From Bauldia sp. (GTDB lineage: Bacteria; Pseudomonadota; Alphaproteobacteria; Rhizobiales; Kaistiaceae): 52,587 nt of DNA. The DNA is taken from contig JALHRF010000007.1 in the NCBI GenBank assembly GCA_022841545.1, positions 1-52,587 on the forward strand, given 5' to 3'. The stretch's first letter is position 1, and every line of letters begins with the position of its first letter. The notes under the pieces are model-generated. The model made no database searches and was not told the DNA's origin. It saw only the letters and a list, made by a program, of their open reading frames with translations. This document shows, piece by piece, positions 37,770 through 47,777 of this stretch. Made by a program: the position numbers and the translations under genes.

Positions 37770-38017
37770 AACTTCGCTACTTCGCGTGGATTCGCGAACG
37801 CATCGGGCTGACCGACGAGGACGTCGATTTGCCTCCCGGAGTGGCAACCGTCGACGACCTGCTCGCGTGGCTGAGGGCGCGCGGCCCCGAATACGAGCAT
37901 GCCCTTGCCGAGCCATCCGTCATCCGGGTCGCGATCGATCATGTCCACGCGCAACGGACGGCGCCGCTGGCGGGCGCCGTCGAGGTGGCGCTCTTTCCAC
38001 CCATGACCGGCGGCTGA
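37766..38017 (+). CDS. moaD: Molybdopterin synthase sulfur carrier subunit MoaD
   Basis: Ubiquitin-like small subunit of molybdopterin synthase, 83 aa, starting VKLRYFAWIRERIG and ending in the required Gly-Gly (PMTGG), whose C-terminus carries the thiocarboxylate sulfur. Start GTG 37766 overlaps the pgsA stop (GTGA). It supplies cofactor that the upstream molybdenum hydroxylase would need, though it is probably a general housekeeping gene here. Confidence 0.95.
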   Translation: MKLRYFAWIRERIGLTDEDVDLPPGVATVDDLLAWLRARGPEYEHALAEPSVIRVAIDHVHAQRTAPLAGAVEVALFPPMTGG

Positions 38018-38020
38018 ACC

Positions 38021-38473
38021 ATGGCGCCGATCACGGTTCGGGTTCAGGCCGGCGATTTCGACATCGCTGCGGAGACAGCACGCCTCACGGCTGGGCGCCG
38101 GGACATCGGTGCGGTGGTAACCTTTACCGGAGTCTGCCGGGATGAGGACGGGCGCCTGGCTGCCCTGGAGCTGGAGCATTATCCCGGCATGGCCGAAGCC
38201 GAGATCGGCCGCATCGCCACCGACGCCGCGGGACGCTGGCCGGTCAACGGCATCACCGTCATCCATCGCCACGGCATGATCCGCGCCGGCGAGAACATCG
38301 TCCTCGTCATCACCGCGTCCGCCCATCGTCAGGCGGCGTTCGAGGCGGCCAACTTCCTGATGGACTATCTCAAGACGAATGCACCCTTCTGGAAGAAGGA
38401 GCATGGTTCGGAGAGCGCTGGCTGGGTCGAGGCAGATGCCCGCGACGATCACGCCGCCGAGCGATGGAAGTGA
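38021..38473 (+). CDS. moaE: Molybdopterin synthase catalytic subunit MoaE
   Basis: Large subunit that uses MoaD thiocarboxylate to convert precursor Z to molybdopterin. The 150-aa protein has the family segments GAVVTFTGVCRDEDG, LELEHYPGMAE, VIHRHGMIRAGENIVLV and the C-terminal FLMDYLKTNAPFWKKE with catalytic lysines. It begins 3 bp after the moaD stop. Confidence 0.97.
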   Translation: MAPITVRVQAGDFDIAAETARLTAGRRDIGAVVTFTGVCRDEDGRLAALELEHYPGMAEAEIGRIATDAAGRWPVNGITVIHRHGMIRAGENIVLVITASAHRQAAFEAANFLMDYLKTNAPFWKKEHGSESAGWVEADARDDHAAERWK

Positions 38474-38494
38474 GGCGGGCGCGTGGCCCGCCTC
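38472..38494. terminator. Bidirectional hairpin after moaE
   Basis: A perfect 9-bp GC stem with 5-nt loop starts at the moaE stop codon and lies between convergent genes. It has no clear T-run, so it may act by hairpin strength alone. Confidence 0.55.
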
Positions 38495-38501
38495 CCCTCG
38501 C

Positions 38502-38726
38502 CTACTGCAACTGAAACTGGGCGTCCTGCGCCGACACCTTGAGGTGGACCTTGTCGTCCACCCGCTCGACCAGGTCCACGGCGAGGAAGTGGTGCTCGCC
38601 GTCGGCGGAATCGCCCCGCGTCAGCTTGATCTGGTCGTCGCCATCAAGGTGGTCCACCGTCCCGACATGACGGCCATCGGCGCCCACCACTTCCATGTGT
38701 TCCTTGATCTCGGTCGCTGCGAACAT
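38502..38726 (-). CDS. DUF2171 domain protein
   Basis: A 74-aa acidic cytoplasmic protein of the PRC-barrel-like DUF2171 family. The segments MEVVGADGRHVGTVDHLDGD and DQIKLTRGD followed by HHFLAVDLVERVDDKVHL are typical. Function unknown. It is convergent with moaE and precedes ndk on the same strand. Confidence 0.85.
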   Translation of the reverse strand: MFAATEIKEHMEVVGADGRHVGTVDHLDGDDQIKLTRGDSADGEHHFLAVDLVERVDDKVHLKVSAQDAQFQLQ

Positions 38727-38784
38727 CGTCAGGTCTCCCTGTTCGGGTGATGATGACGAAAAAACGCAGCCCGTTGGAAAAGGT

Positions 38785-39207
38785 TCAGCCGACGATTTCG
38801 GTCTCGGCGAACCAATAGGCGATCTCCTCGCGCGCCGTCTCGGGCGCGTCCGAGCCGTGAACCGAGTTCTCGCCGATCGAATCCGCGAACTCCTTCCGGA
38901 TCGTGCCGGGCGCCGCCTTCGCCGGGTCGGTCGCGCCCATCACTTCGCGGTTCTTGAGGATCGCGTTCTCGCCCTCGAGCACCTGCACCACGGTCGGTCC
39001 CGACGACATGAACGCGCACAACTCGTCGAAGAAGGGCCGGCCCTTGTGCACCGCATAGAAGCCCTCGGCCTGACGCCGGCTCATCCACACCCGCTTCGAG
39101 GCGATGACGCGAAGCCCGGCATCCTCGAGCTTGGCGGTGATCTTGCCGGTGAGGTTCTTCTTCGTCGCGTCCGGCTTGATCATGGAGAAGGTGCGTTCGA
39201 CGGCCAT
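38785..39207 (-). CDS. ndk: Nucleoside diphosphate kinase
   Basis: Keeps NTP pools balanced by gamma-phosphate transfer through a phosphohistidine. The 140-aa length is typical. [15 protein letters not shown] is the standard start, and the active site [16 protein letters not shown] includes the catalytic His. ATG 39207 is chosen over the upstream start at 39276 because the family always begins at this point. Confidence 0.97.
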   Translation of the reverse strand: MAVERTFSMIKPDATKKNLTGKITAKLEDAGLRVIASKRVWMSRRQAEGFYAVHKGRPFFDELCAFMSSGPTVVQVLEGENAILKNREVMGATDPAKAAPGTIRKEFADSIGENSVHGSDAPETAREEIAYWFAETEIVG

Positions 39208-39325
39208 GTCGGCTCCTGCGGGTTGAGGATGGTTGGAAGGTCGCGATGTATAGCCATCAACGGTCCGCACAGACAAGCAGCCGGCGCGAGATTGCAGGGC
39301 GCCGCGAGCAAGGCTATATCCCGCT

Positions 39326-39355
39326 GGCTACACGTCTATCCTTTGAGGGCTACAC
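39326..39355. promoter_or_regulatory. Direct repeat upstream of vapB, candidate operator
   Basis: GGCTACAC occurs at 39326-39333 and again at 39348-39355, 22 bp apart (two helical turns). The second copy ends right before the vapB ATG at 39357. A related GGCTATAT lies at 39312. VapBC complexes usually repress their own promoter, so this may be the binding site. Confidence 0.4.
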
Positions 39356-39356
39356 T

Positions 39357-39602
39357 ATGGCGTTCCACATCAGGAATCCAGAGACCGATCGCCTTGCGCG
39401 TCAGGTCGCCCGGCTCAAGGGCATGGGGCTCACCGAGGCCGTTCACACGGCGCTGGAGCACGAACTGGCGCGCGAGGAGGCAACCACTCCGCTAGCGGAG
39501 AGGATCGGCGACTTCAGTCGGAATCTGCGCGCCCGCAGCCATCCCGAGCGCGGCCTTCCGGCGGACAAGGCCTTTTTCGATTCTCTCAGCGGCGACGACT
39601 GA
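39357..39602 (+). CDS. vapB: VapB-type antitoxin
   Basis: An 81-aa antitoxin of the Rv0623 / PSK-type VapB family. The N-terminal FHIRNPETDRLARQVARLKGMGLTEAV is a DNA-binding domain, and the C-terminal RSHPERGLPADKAFFDSLSGD docks on the toxin. ATG 39357 fits the family start; an upstream extension to 39246 is not protein-like. Overlaps the vapC start (TGATG). Confidence 0.88.
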   Translation: MAFHIRNPETDRLARQVARLKGMGLTEAVHTALEHELAREEATTPLAERIGDFSRNLRARSHPERGLPADKAFFDSLSGDD

Positions 39603-40000
39603 TGTTCATCGATTCATCGGCGTTGGTCGCCATGATCGTCGGCGAACCGGATTCAGAGCACCTGTCCTCTCGAATGGAGGGAGCCAGCTCACGCCGCACA
39701 TCTCCTATCGCTGTGTACGAGACCGCGGCCGCAGTTTCCCGGATCCTGGCCATTTCGATAGGCGACGCGGAAGCTGCGGTGAACGAAATTCTCCGCATCG
39801 GCTCGATAAGAGTCATGCCGGTTCCGCGGGAGGCGGCCACATTGGCGCTGGAAGCCTTCGCCCGGTTCGGCAAGGGTCGGGGGCACACGGCCCAGCTCAA
39901 CATGGGCGATTGCTTCGCCTATGCCTGCGCCCGCCACTTCGAGGAGCCGCTCCTGTTCAAGGGCGCCGACTTCGCCCGCACCGACATCGAGGCCGCCTGA
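39602..40000 (+). CDS. vapC: VapC-type PIN-domain ribonuclease toxin
   Basis: A 132-aa PIN endoribonuclease with all four acidic metal ligands visible: Asp4 (MFIDSSAL), Glu40 (VYETAAAV), Asp103 (NMGDCFAYA) and Asp123 (GADFART). It inhibits translation by cutting RNA when not bound by VapB. The start overlaps the antitoxin stop, the normal coupled arrangement. The RNA target is unknown. Confidence 0.92.
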   Translation: MFIDSSALVAMIVGEPDSEHLSSRMEGASSRRTSPIAVYETAAAVSRILAISIGDAEAAVNEILRIGSIRVMPVPREAATLALEAFARFGKGRGHTAQLNMGDCFAYACARHFEEPLLFKGADFARTDIEAA

Positions 40001-40001
40001 G

Positions 40002-40358
40002 CTAGTCCGGGATCAGCGACTCGGTGCCGACGCCGTCCTGGTCGGCGATCGTCCACAGTCCCTCCATCCGACCGTCCGGCCGGATCTCGTAGATGATCAG
40101 GCCGACCGCCTGCCCGGCGTAGTAGCTCGCGGCGAAATAGGTTCCGTTCCGCATGCAGATGCCCTTCCACACCGTGCCGACGTTCCACTCGATGCGGCAA
40201 GTGTTCTTCGAGGTCACCGCGATCGTCGCCTTGCCGCGGTAGCGCGAGCCATCGAAGTTCCGGCCTTCCACCGTATAGCGCCCGCTCACGTCCTGGGCCG
40301 CCGCGGCGAGCGGCAGCGATACGAGGAGGGCGGCAACTCCCCACCGGCGCAGCTTCAT
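40002..40358 (-). CDS. Small exported protein translationally coupled to oxyR
   Basis: Unrecognised 118-aa protein with a Sec signal (MKLRRWGVAALLVSLPLAAAAQ). The mature chain is beta-rich (GRYTVEGRNFDGSRYRG, ATIAVTSKNTCRIEW, GLIIYEIRPDGRMEG) with two cysteines, consistent with a small beta barrel. Its ATG overlaps the oxyR stop in ATGA, so it is made from the oxyR message. This suggests, but does not prove, a link to the peroxide response. Confidence 0.7.
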   Translation of the reverse strand: MKLRRWGVAALLVSLPLAAAAQDVSGRYTVEGRNFDGSRYRGKATIAVTSKNTCRIEWNVGTVWKGICMRNGTYFAASYYAGQAVGLIIYEIRPDGRMEGLWTIADQDGVGTESLIPD

Positions 40359-41257
40359 TGACCCGTCTCCTTCCCTGCTTCCCTTACCAGCCCGGCCAGC
40401 GCCCTGAAATCGCGTTCCCGCGGCGAGCTACGCCGCCAGGCGACGCCAATGGTCCGGCTCGGCTCGGGCGCGGCGAAGCGTACAACGGCGAGCCGGTCGT
40501 CGGCTACGATGCCGGCATCGACCGCGAGCGCCGGCAGCAGCGTCACGCCATGACCGGCGGCGACGAGTTGGAGGAGCGTCGAGAAGCTGGTTGCCCCGAA
40601 GCTCCGGAGCCGCCGCGGGTCGATGGCGTGGCAGACCGCCAGCGCCTGGTCGCGGATGCAATGGCCGTCCTCGAGGAGGAGCAGTTCGTCCGCCGAGATC
40701 AGTTCGGTGATCGCGGGCGACGTCGCCGCATGGGGGGAGCCGGCCGGAGCGGCGAGCAGGAACGCGTCCTCGAAGGCCGGCAGCTCCTCCAGTTCGTCGT
40801 TGTGAAGGGGCATGCTCGCAACGATCGCGTCGAGCTCGCCGCGGACGAGTTCCTCGACCAGCGTTGCGGTGATCGTCTCCCGCACGGTCAGCCGGAGTTC
40901 CGGATACCGGTCCCCTGCAACGTCAAGCAGGCGCGGCAGCAGGAACGGCGCCACGGACGGGATGATGCCGAGCCTGAGCGATCCCGAGAGTACCGCGCCG
41001 CGGGCCAGGGCCAGCGACTCGAGGTCGCGGACCGCGGCGAGGATGCGTGCTCCGCGCTCCGCCACCTCCGCGCCGAACTGTGTGAGCCGCGCGCCGCTCG
41101 CGGCGCGTTCGACGAGCGGTGCGCCGAGGTCGCGCTCGAGCCCGAGGATCTGCATCGACAGGGCCGGCTGGGTTACGCCGGCACGCTCGGCGGCACGGCC
41201 GAAATGGCCGGCTCCAGCCAGCAGGTCGAAATATCGGAGCTGTTTCAGCGAGATCAT
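40355..41257 (-). CDS. oxyR: Hydrogen peroxide-sensing LysR-type activator OxyR
   Basis: Redox sensor of 300 aa. The N-terminal LysR helix-turn-helix (LRYFDLLAGAGHFGRAAERAGVTQPALS) is followed by the effector domain. The redox cysteines are Cys200 and Cys209 in LLEDGHCIRDQALAVC, matching Cys199/Cys208 of E. coli OxyR. It is divergent from katG, the classic arrangement, and probably controls both. Confidence 0.96.
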   Translation of the reverse strand: MISLKQLRYFDLLAGAGHFGRAAERAGVTQPALSMQILGLERDLGAPLVERAASGARLTQFGAEVAERGARILAAVRDLESLALARGAVLSGSLRLGIIPSVAPFLLPRLLDVAGDRYPELRLTVRETITATLVEELVRGELDAIVASMPLHNDELEELPAFEDAFLLAAPAGSPHAATSPAITELISADELLLLEDGHCIRDQALAVCHAIDPRRLRSFGATSFSTLLQLVAAGHGVTLLPALAVDAGIVADDRLAVVRFAAPEPSRTIGVAWRRSSPRERDFRALAGLVREAGKETGQ

Positions 41258-43570
<2,313 letters not shown>

Positions 43571-43576
43571 TCCAAG

Positions 43577-43637
43577 CCGGGCCTTCCCGAAGGCCCGGTC
43601 CAGTACGTCTCACGGGCGCGGCTGAAGTCGCGCCCGT
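43577..43637 (+). terminator. Two tandem hairpins after katG
   Basis: A 9-bp stem with 4-nt loop (43577-43598) is followed by a second 9-bp stem with 8-nt loop (43612-43637) and CTCGTTTC. Together they probably terminate katG. The second stem also lies just beyond the end of the minus-strand remnant at 43650. Confidence 0.65.
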
Positions 43638-43649
43638 CTCGTTTCATCC

Positions 43650-43871
43650 CTACCAGCGAAGCGCCGGCAACGGATTGAGCGGGTGCTTGCCGAGATGCCG
43701 GAGTTCGAGCCGGACCAGCAGCGGGTGGAAACCGGCATCCGGCCATGTCTTTTGAACTTCACGGATGACGCGCCGTGGCGTGCCGAAGGTGAGCGCGCCG
43801 AGCGTGACGTCGATCCAGTCCGCACGACGGAAGTCTTCCACCAGCCAACTCGGGTCGTGGGCGGGACTCAA
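43650..43871 (-). pseudogene. C-terminal remnant of an HD-type phosphohydrolase
   Basis: A 73-codon frame whose sequence (WLVEDFRRADWIDVTLGALTFG ... then a stretch ending HLGKHPLNPLPALRW) looks like the C-terminal third of HD-family phosphohydrolases. It lacks the HD catalytic part, and the only start is a TTG without a ribosome site. It abuts the end of a suhB-like remnant upstream, so it appears to be the product of a deletion. Assignment is from remembered family sequence. Confidence 0.6.
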
Positions 43872-43874
43872 ATG

Positions 43875-44036
43875 TCAAACTCGCTCCGCCAGGATTGCGG
43901 AGAGAAGGTCGCGAGGTCCCTTCAGCGAGACCTGCCGGTTCTCGACCTCGCCGAAATCGCGGGCGAGTCCGCCTCCGGCCTCGAGCACGGCATTGACCAT
44001 GACATTGAGGAGAGCCGCGCGGGGGATGCGGGGAGA
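43875..44036 (-). pseudogene. N-terminal remnant of a suhB-type inositol monophosphatase
   Basis: The minus-strand frame reads PRAALLNVMVNAVLEAGG, then LARDFGEVENRQVSLKGP, and then loses similarity and stops after about 48 residues. This closely resembles the first 45 residues of alphaproteobacterial SuhB. A stop (TGA) lies in frame upstream, and no start codon precedes the conserved segment except an internal ATG at 44000. It is therefore a truncated relic, with its stop only 3 bp from the HD remnant. Confidence 0.65.
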
Positions 44037-44239
44037 TGCTCCGTGCCGGCCCCAGCGCCGCCAAGTGGTTCTTCAACACAGGTCCGCCCCTGATTCAAGC
44101 ACGCAAGGCCCGTCCACGACTCGTTGCGAGACAGGTGACAAGCCGGAAACGGCCGACTAGTATTTATCGCTTGCGGAAATGGACCTAGCGCTTCATCGCG
44201 CCGGCGCGGCTGTGCGTCCGGCCCATTCGTCAGTACGAG
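44037..44239. other. Intergenic region upstream of amiC
   Basis: About 200 bp between the suhB remnant and amiC. It should contain the amiC promoter. An A/T-richer patch occurs near 44156-44170 (ACTAGTATTTATCG). I could not find a convincing sigma-54 or NtrC site. Confidence 0.4.
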
Positions 44240-45406
44240 GTGCTTGGTAACGTGTCCAACGGCATGGCTTCCGAAGACATTCGCGTCGGCGTGCTCTTCT
44301 CGACCACCGGGACGACGGCTGTCGTCGAACGCACCCAGCGCAACGCGGTCGAAATGGCGATCGACGAGATCAACGTCCGCGGCGGCGTCGGCGGGCGGCG
44401 GATCCTCGCCGTTTATGACGACCCCGCCTCCGAGCCGCGGCGATACCGCGAGAAAGCGCTGAGGATGATGGAAGCCGAGGGCGTCCGCATCTTCTTCGGA
44501 TGCTACATGTCGTCCTCGCGCAAGGCGCTGCTTCCGGTCATCGAAGAGAATCAGGGGTTGCTGTTCTATCCGACCCTCTATGAAGGCTTCGAGTTCTCGG
44601 CCAGCTGCTACTACGGCGGCGCAGCCCCGAACCAGAACAGTATCGGCCTGGCGCGCCACCTGATGGAGAATTTCGGCGAGACCTTCTATCTCGTCGGCTC
44701 CAATTACGTGTTCCCCTACGAATCCAACCGCATCATCCGCGATTTCGTCGTCAGCAGCGGGGGCCGCGTTCTGCAGGAGCGCTACGTTCCCATGTTCGCC
44801 TCCGACAAGGACATCGGCCGGATCATCGATGAAATCCGAAAAGTTCCGCCGGATGCCATCATCTCGACCATCGTCGGCGACACGACGGCGGTGTTCTACC
44901 AGGCGTTCCGCGACGCCGGCTTCGATGCGGCGCGGATGCCGATCGGCAGCCTGACGACCGGCGAACCGGAAGTGGCGGCCATGGGCGCGGAGGCGGCGGT
45001 CGGGCACATCACCTCGGCCCCCTATTTCGACACGATCGACAGCCTCGAGAACCGGCGCTTCGTCGCGAGCTATCGCCGGCGCTTCGGCGCCGCTTCGCCG
45101 ATCTCGGCCTGCACGGAGGCGGCCTATTTCCAGGTCTTCCTGTTCGCCGAGGCGGTGGAGCGCGCCGGTTCGACGCGGATCGACGACCTGCGCCGGGCGC
45201 TGCCGGGCTGTTCGTTCGCCGCGCCACAGGGACAGGTCACCATCGACGCCGACAATCACCACACCTTCCTGTCGCCGCGGATCGGACAGGTACGGGCGGA
45301 CGGGCATTTCGACATCGTCGCATCGAGCCGGTCGCCGGTGAAGCCTGACCCGTATCTGATCACGCCTTTGACGACGGATTGGGGTAGTAAGGTTGCCGCG
45401 GGTTGA
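44240..45406 (+). CDS. amiC: AmiC-type cytoplasmic ligand sensor (negative regulator of antiterminator AmiR)
   Basis: A 388-aa type I periplasmic-binding fold protein without a signal peptide, as in Pseudomonas AmiC, which senses short amides and sequesters AmiR. Matching landmarks are VGVLFSTTGTTAVVERTQR, FFGCYMSSSRKALLPVIEE, FYPTLYEGFEFS, GGAAPNQNS, TTGEPEVAAMG and the C-terminal PDPYLITPLTTDW. It is a paralogue of the exported UrtA at 46510. The start may be GTG 44240, GTG 44252 or ATG 44264; all have weak ribosome sites. The ligand, urea or an amide, is inferred from the operon downstream. Confidence 0.9.
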   Translation: MLGNVSNGMASEDIRVGVLFSTTGTTAVVERTQRNAVEMAIDEINVRGGVGGRRILAVYDDPASEPRRYREKALRMMEAEGVRIFFGCYMSSSRKALLPVIEENQGLLFYPTLYEGFEFSASCYYGGAAPNQNSIGLARHLMENFGETFYLVGSNYVFPYESNRIIRDFVVSSGGRVLQERYVPMFASDKDIGRIIDEIRKVPPDAIISTIVGDTTAVFYQAFRDAGFDAARMPIGSLTTGEPEVAAMGAEAAVGHITSAPYFDTIDSLENRRFVASYRRRFGAASPISACTEAAYFQVFLFAEAVERAGSTRIDDLRRALPGCSFAAPQGQVTIDADNHHTFLSPRIGQVRADGHFDIVASSRSPVKPDPYLITPLTTDWGSKVAAG

Positions 45407-45442
45407 TCGTCTTCGCCAGACGGTTGGGGGAAATCCGGTGCA

Positions 45443-46051
45443 ATGACGGGGTTCCTGCTCAAGGACCTTCGGGGCCTTTCGGTCATGGTCGTCCATGCGC
45501 CCGACCACGACGGCTCGGCCCTGGTCGATCATCTGCGACGGATCGGCTGCCGGGTGGAGGCGCACTGGCCGCCGCCCGAGGACATCCCCGCCTTCGTCGA
45601 CATCCTGTTCGTGGCGATCGACCGCGACATCCACCGCAAGGTCAAGCACCTGCTGCGACGCGCCAGCAATGACGGGCCGGCCGTCATCGCAGTCGTCGAC
45701 TACGAGAACCCGGCGACGCTGCAGCTCGTGCTCGAGACCCAGTCCCTCTCGGTGATCGGCAAGCCGATCCGGCCGTTCGGCCTGCTCGCCAACCTGGTCA
45801 TGGCGCGCAACGTCTGGCTCCAGCGGCAGGCGCTGCGCCGGCAGATCGGCAAGCTCGAGCAGAAGCTCGCCGGGCAGCAGAAGGTCGCCAAGGCCAAGTC
45901 CATCCTGATGGAGACGCAGGGCCTTCAAGAGCGCGACGCCTATGAATCGATGCGCGCCCAGGCCATGGCCAAGCGCACGACCATGGTCGAGATCGCCACC
46001 GCCATCATCAATGCAAATGAGCTCTTGAGTTTCCGTCCCAACCGTGAATAA
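45443..46051 (+). CDS. amiR: AmiR-type ANTAR-domain RNA-binding antiterminator
   Basis: A 202-aa regulator with a receiver-like N-terminal domain lacking a normal phosphorylation Asp pattern (LSVMVVHAPDHDGSALVDHLRRIGC), a coiled coil (about 125-150, LRRQIGKLEQKLAGQQK) and a C-terminal ANTAR domain (AKSILMETQGLQERDAYESM, RAQAMAKRTTMVEIATAII). This is the full AmiR layout. ANTAR domains bind paired hairpins in leader mRNA and prevent terminator formation; such a leader follows directly at 46059. GGGGGAAA precedes ATG 45443; 36 bp separate it from amiC. Confidence 0.92.
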   Translation: MTGFLLKDLRGLSVMVVHAPDHDGSALVDHLRRIGCRVEAHWPPPEDIPAFVDILFVAIDRDIHRKVKHLLRRASNDGPAVIAVVDYENPATLQLVLETQSLSVIGKPIRPFGLLANLVMARNVWLQRQALRRQIGKLEQKLAGQQKVAKAKSILMETQGLQERDAYESMRAQAMAKRTTMVEIATAIINANELLSFRPNRE

Positions 46052-46058
46052 ATCTTTC

Positions 46059-46139
46059 CGTGCCGGAAACAATGACGTTGACGGCACGGGGCAATGGACG
46101 CCCGCTCGGCCCGGCTTTCGCCGGCGGGCGGGTTTTTTT
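46059..46139 (+). promoter_or_regulatory. Candidate ANTAR-responsive leader: two hairpins overlapping a terminator
   Basis: Hairpin 1 (46059-46088) pairs CGTGCCG with CGGCACG, then AAC with GTT, closing a six-base loop AATGAC with A at position 1 and G at position 4, the ANTAR target rule. Hairpin 2 (46089-46103) pairs GGGC with GCCC around AATGGAC, again A1 and G4 but 7 nt as drawn. Its 3' arm is shared with the 5' arm of a GC-rich terminator (46100-46132) followed by seven T. Forming hairpin 2 should exclude the terminator. It begins 8 bp after the amiR stop. Confidence 0.7.
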
Positions 46140-46509
46140 GTGACCGGATCAAAGTCGATCCGATGGCCGACACGGCGCTCCGGAGACGGAACGCCGGCGC
46201 TGTAGTTCGCTTCAAACGATGTCGCGAACGACCGGCTTGGTCGCGCACTGGTCACCGGCGAGGTCGCCGAAAAAGCCCTGCCGAGGCTCGGAGCGCATGC
46301 TCCCGGGCGCAAGGCGGGGCTGGTGCTGAACGCCCGGGCAAACCGGCGCAGGCGATCCGCCAAACGGGCGATCGGCCCGCCCGGGATCGCCCGGCAGGCA
46401 CGACATCCATCGCGCAAAGTCTGTTCCCGCAAGAACACAATCATCCCTGAAGCGTCGCCTCGGCGACCTTGTCGTCAAACCCAACGAATCCAGAATTGGA
46501 GCTACGGTT
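46140..46509. other. Long leader between the terminator and urtA
   Basis: 370 bp without a convincing gene. The frames that cross it have no ribosome site and an arginine-rich, shadow-like composition. It would be the 5' untranslated part of the urt-ure message after read-through. A GGAG site lies just before the urtA ATG. Confidence 0.45.
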
Positions 46510-47763
46510 ATGACCATTTCCCGCCGCCGGTTCATTCAATCGTCCGCACTGCTCAGTGCGGGCGCGCTGGCATCGCCCTATTTCTTTACGCGGAGCGCCA
46601 AGGCCGCCGACGACGTCGAGGTCGGCGTGCTCTTCTCGCTGACCGGCGGCCTGTCGATCATCGAGAAGTCGCTTGCCGATGCGACGCTGATGGCGATCGA
46701 TGAAATCAACGCCGCCGGCGGCGTGCTGGACGGTCGGATGATCAAGCCGATTGTCGAGGACGGCGCCTCCGATCCCAAGACCTACAACGAGAAGGCCTCG
46801 AAGCTGGTCATCCGCGACAAGGTGCCGACCGTGTTCGGCTCCTACACCTCGGCCAGCCGCAAGGCGGTGCTGCCGGTGTTCGAGAAGCGGAACAACCTCT
46901 ATTTCTACCCGACCTATTACGAGGGCTTCGAGTGCTCGAAGAACGTCGTCTATACCGGCGCCGTTCCCAACCAGCAGCTCTCCAACTTCATCCCCTGGAT
47001 CATCAAGAATCTCGGCAAGAAGAAGTTCTTCATCGTCGGCTCCAACTACATCTACCCGCGCGAAATGGCGAAGGTCTGCAAGATCCTCATCGAGCAGAAC
47101 GGCGCCGAGTGGGTGGCGGACGAATACCTCGAGCTCGGCCATTCCGAGTGGGGCGCGATGGTCAAGAAGATCAAGGATTCCGGGTGCGACGTGGTGCTGT
47201 CCAACGTCGTTGGCGATTCGGTGGTCGCCTTCTATCGCGAGTACAAGAACCAGGGCCTGAGCCACGCCACCATGCCGATCTGCGCGACGGTCACCTCGGA
47301 AATCGAGATCGCCGCGATGGGCGCCGAATTCGCCGTCGGCAGCTTCACCTCGTTCCCCTATTTCCAGGCGATCGACACCGACGTCAACAAGGCCTTCGTC
47401 GAACGCTATCGCAAGTATGTGAACGACCCCAAGGCGGTGACGCACCACGCGCTCGAAAGCAGCTACTTCCAGGTGTTCCTGTTCAAGCAGGCGCTGGAAG
47501 CCGCCGGCGATGCGACCCCGACCGCGATCCGGGACGCGGTGGGCGGACAGGAATTCGACGCCCCGAACGGCCACGTCAAGATCGAGCCCGAGAACCTGCA
47601 CACCTACCTGACGCCGCGCATCGCCGAGTGGCAGGCCGACGGCCAGGGGAAGATCATCGACGACTACGGCGCGCCCATCAAGCCGCTGCCCTACGTCGCC
47701 TACGGCGAGACCGACGACAACCTGTTCTGCACCGTCGACGGGCTCGACACCAGCAAGCTCTGA
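46510..47763 (+). CDS. urtA: Urea-type ABC transporter substrate-binding protein
   Basis: Periplasmic binding protein of 417 aa with a Tat-like signal (SRRRFIQSSALLSAGALAS ... KAAD). It has the urea/short-amide receptor landmarks VFGSYTSASRKAVLPVFE, LYFYPTYYEGFECS, AVPNQQLSNF and the C-terminal GQGKIIDDYGAPIKPLPY. Gene order with urtBCDE and urease genes favours urea over other amides. FmdD-type formamide binding is the main alternative. Paralogue of AmiC. Confidence 0.93.
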   Translation: MTISRRRFIQSSALLSAGALASPYFFTRSAKAADDVEVGVLFSLTGGLSIIEKSLADATLMAIDEINAAGGVLDGRMIKPIVEDGASDPKTYNEKASKLVIRDKVPTVFGSYTSASRKAVLPVFEKRNNLYFYPTYYEGFECSKNVVYTGAVPNQQLSNFIPWIIKNLGKKKFFIVGSNYIYPREMAKVCKILIEQNGAEWVADEYLELGHSEWGAMVKKIKDSGCDVVLSNVVGDSVVAFYREYKNQGLSHATMPICATVTSEIEIAAMGAEFAVGSFTSFPYFQAIDTDVNKAFVERYRKYVNDPKAVTHHALESSYFQVFLFKQALEAAGDATPTAIRDAVGGQEFDAPNGHVKIEPENLHTYLTPRIAEWQADGQGKIIDDYGAPIKPLPYVAYGETDDNLFCTVDGLDTSKL

Positions 47764-47777
47764 GCCCGACCTGAAGC

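Noticed and set aside
39357-40000. VapBC as part of a mobile element
   Set aside because: No integrase, transposase or terminal repeats are nearby; it stands between ndk and oxyR as an ordinary toxin-antitoxin pair.
44037-44239. Sigma-54/NtrC promoter for the urea block
   Set aside because: I looked for a -24/-12 GG-N10-GC pattern upstream of amiC and found no convincing match.
43922-46444. 840-codon open frame antisense to amiC and amiR
   Set aside because: It spans two real genes and the leader hairpins and has no protein family features.
46094-46450. Possible small gene in the urt leader
   Set aside because: Arg/Ala/Pro-rich shadow-like sequence. It starts inside the terminator hairpin and lacks a ribosome site.
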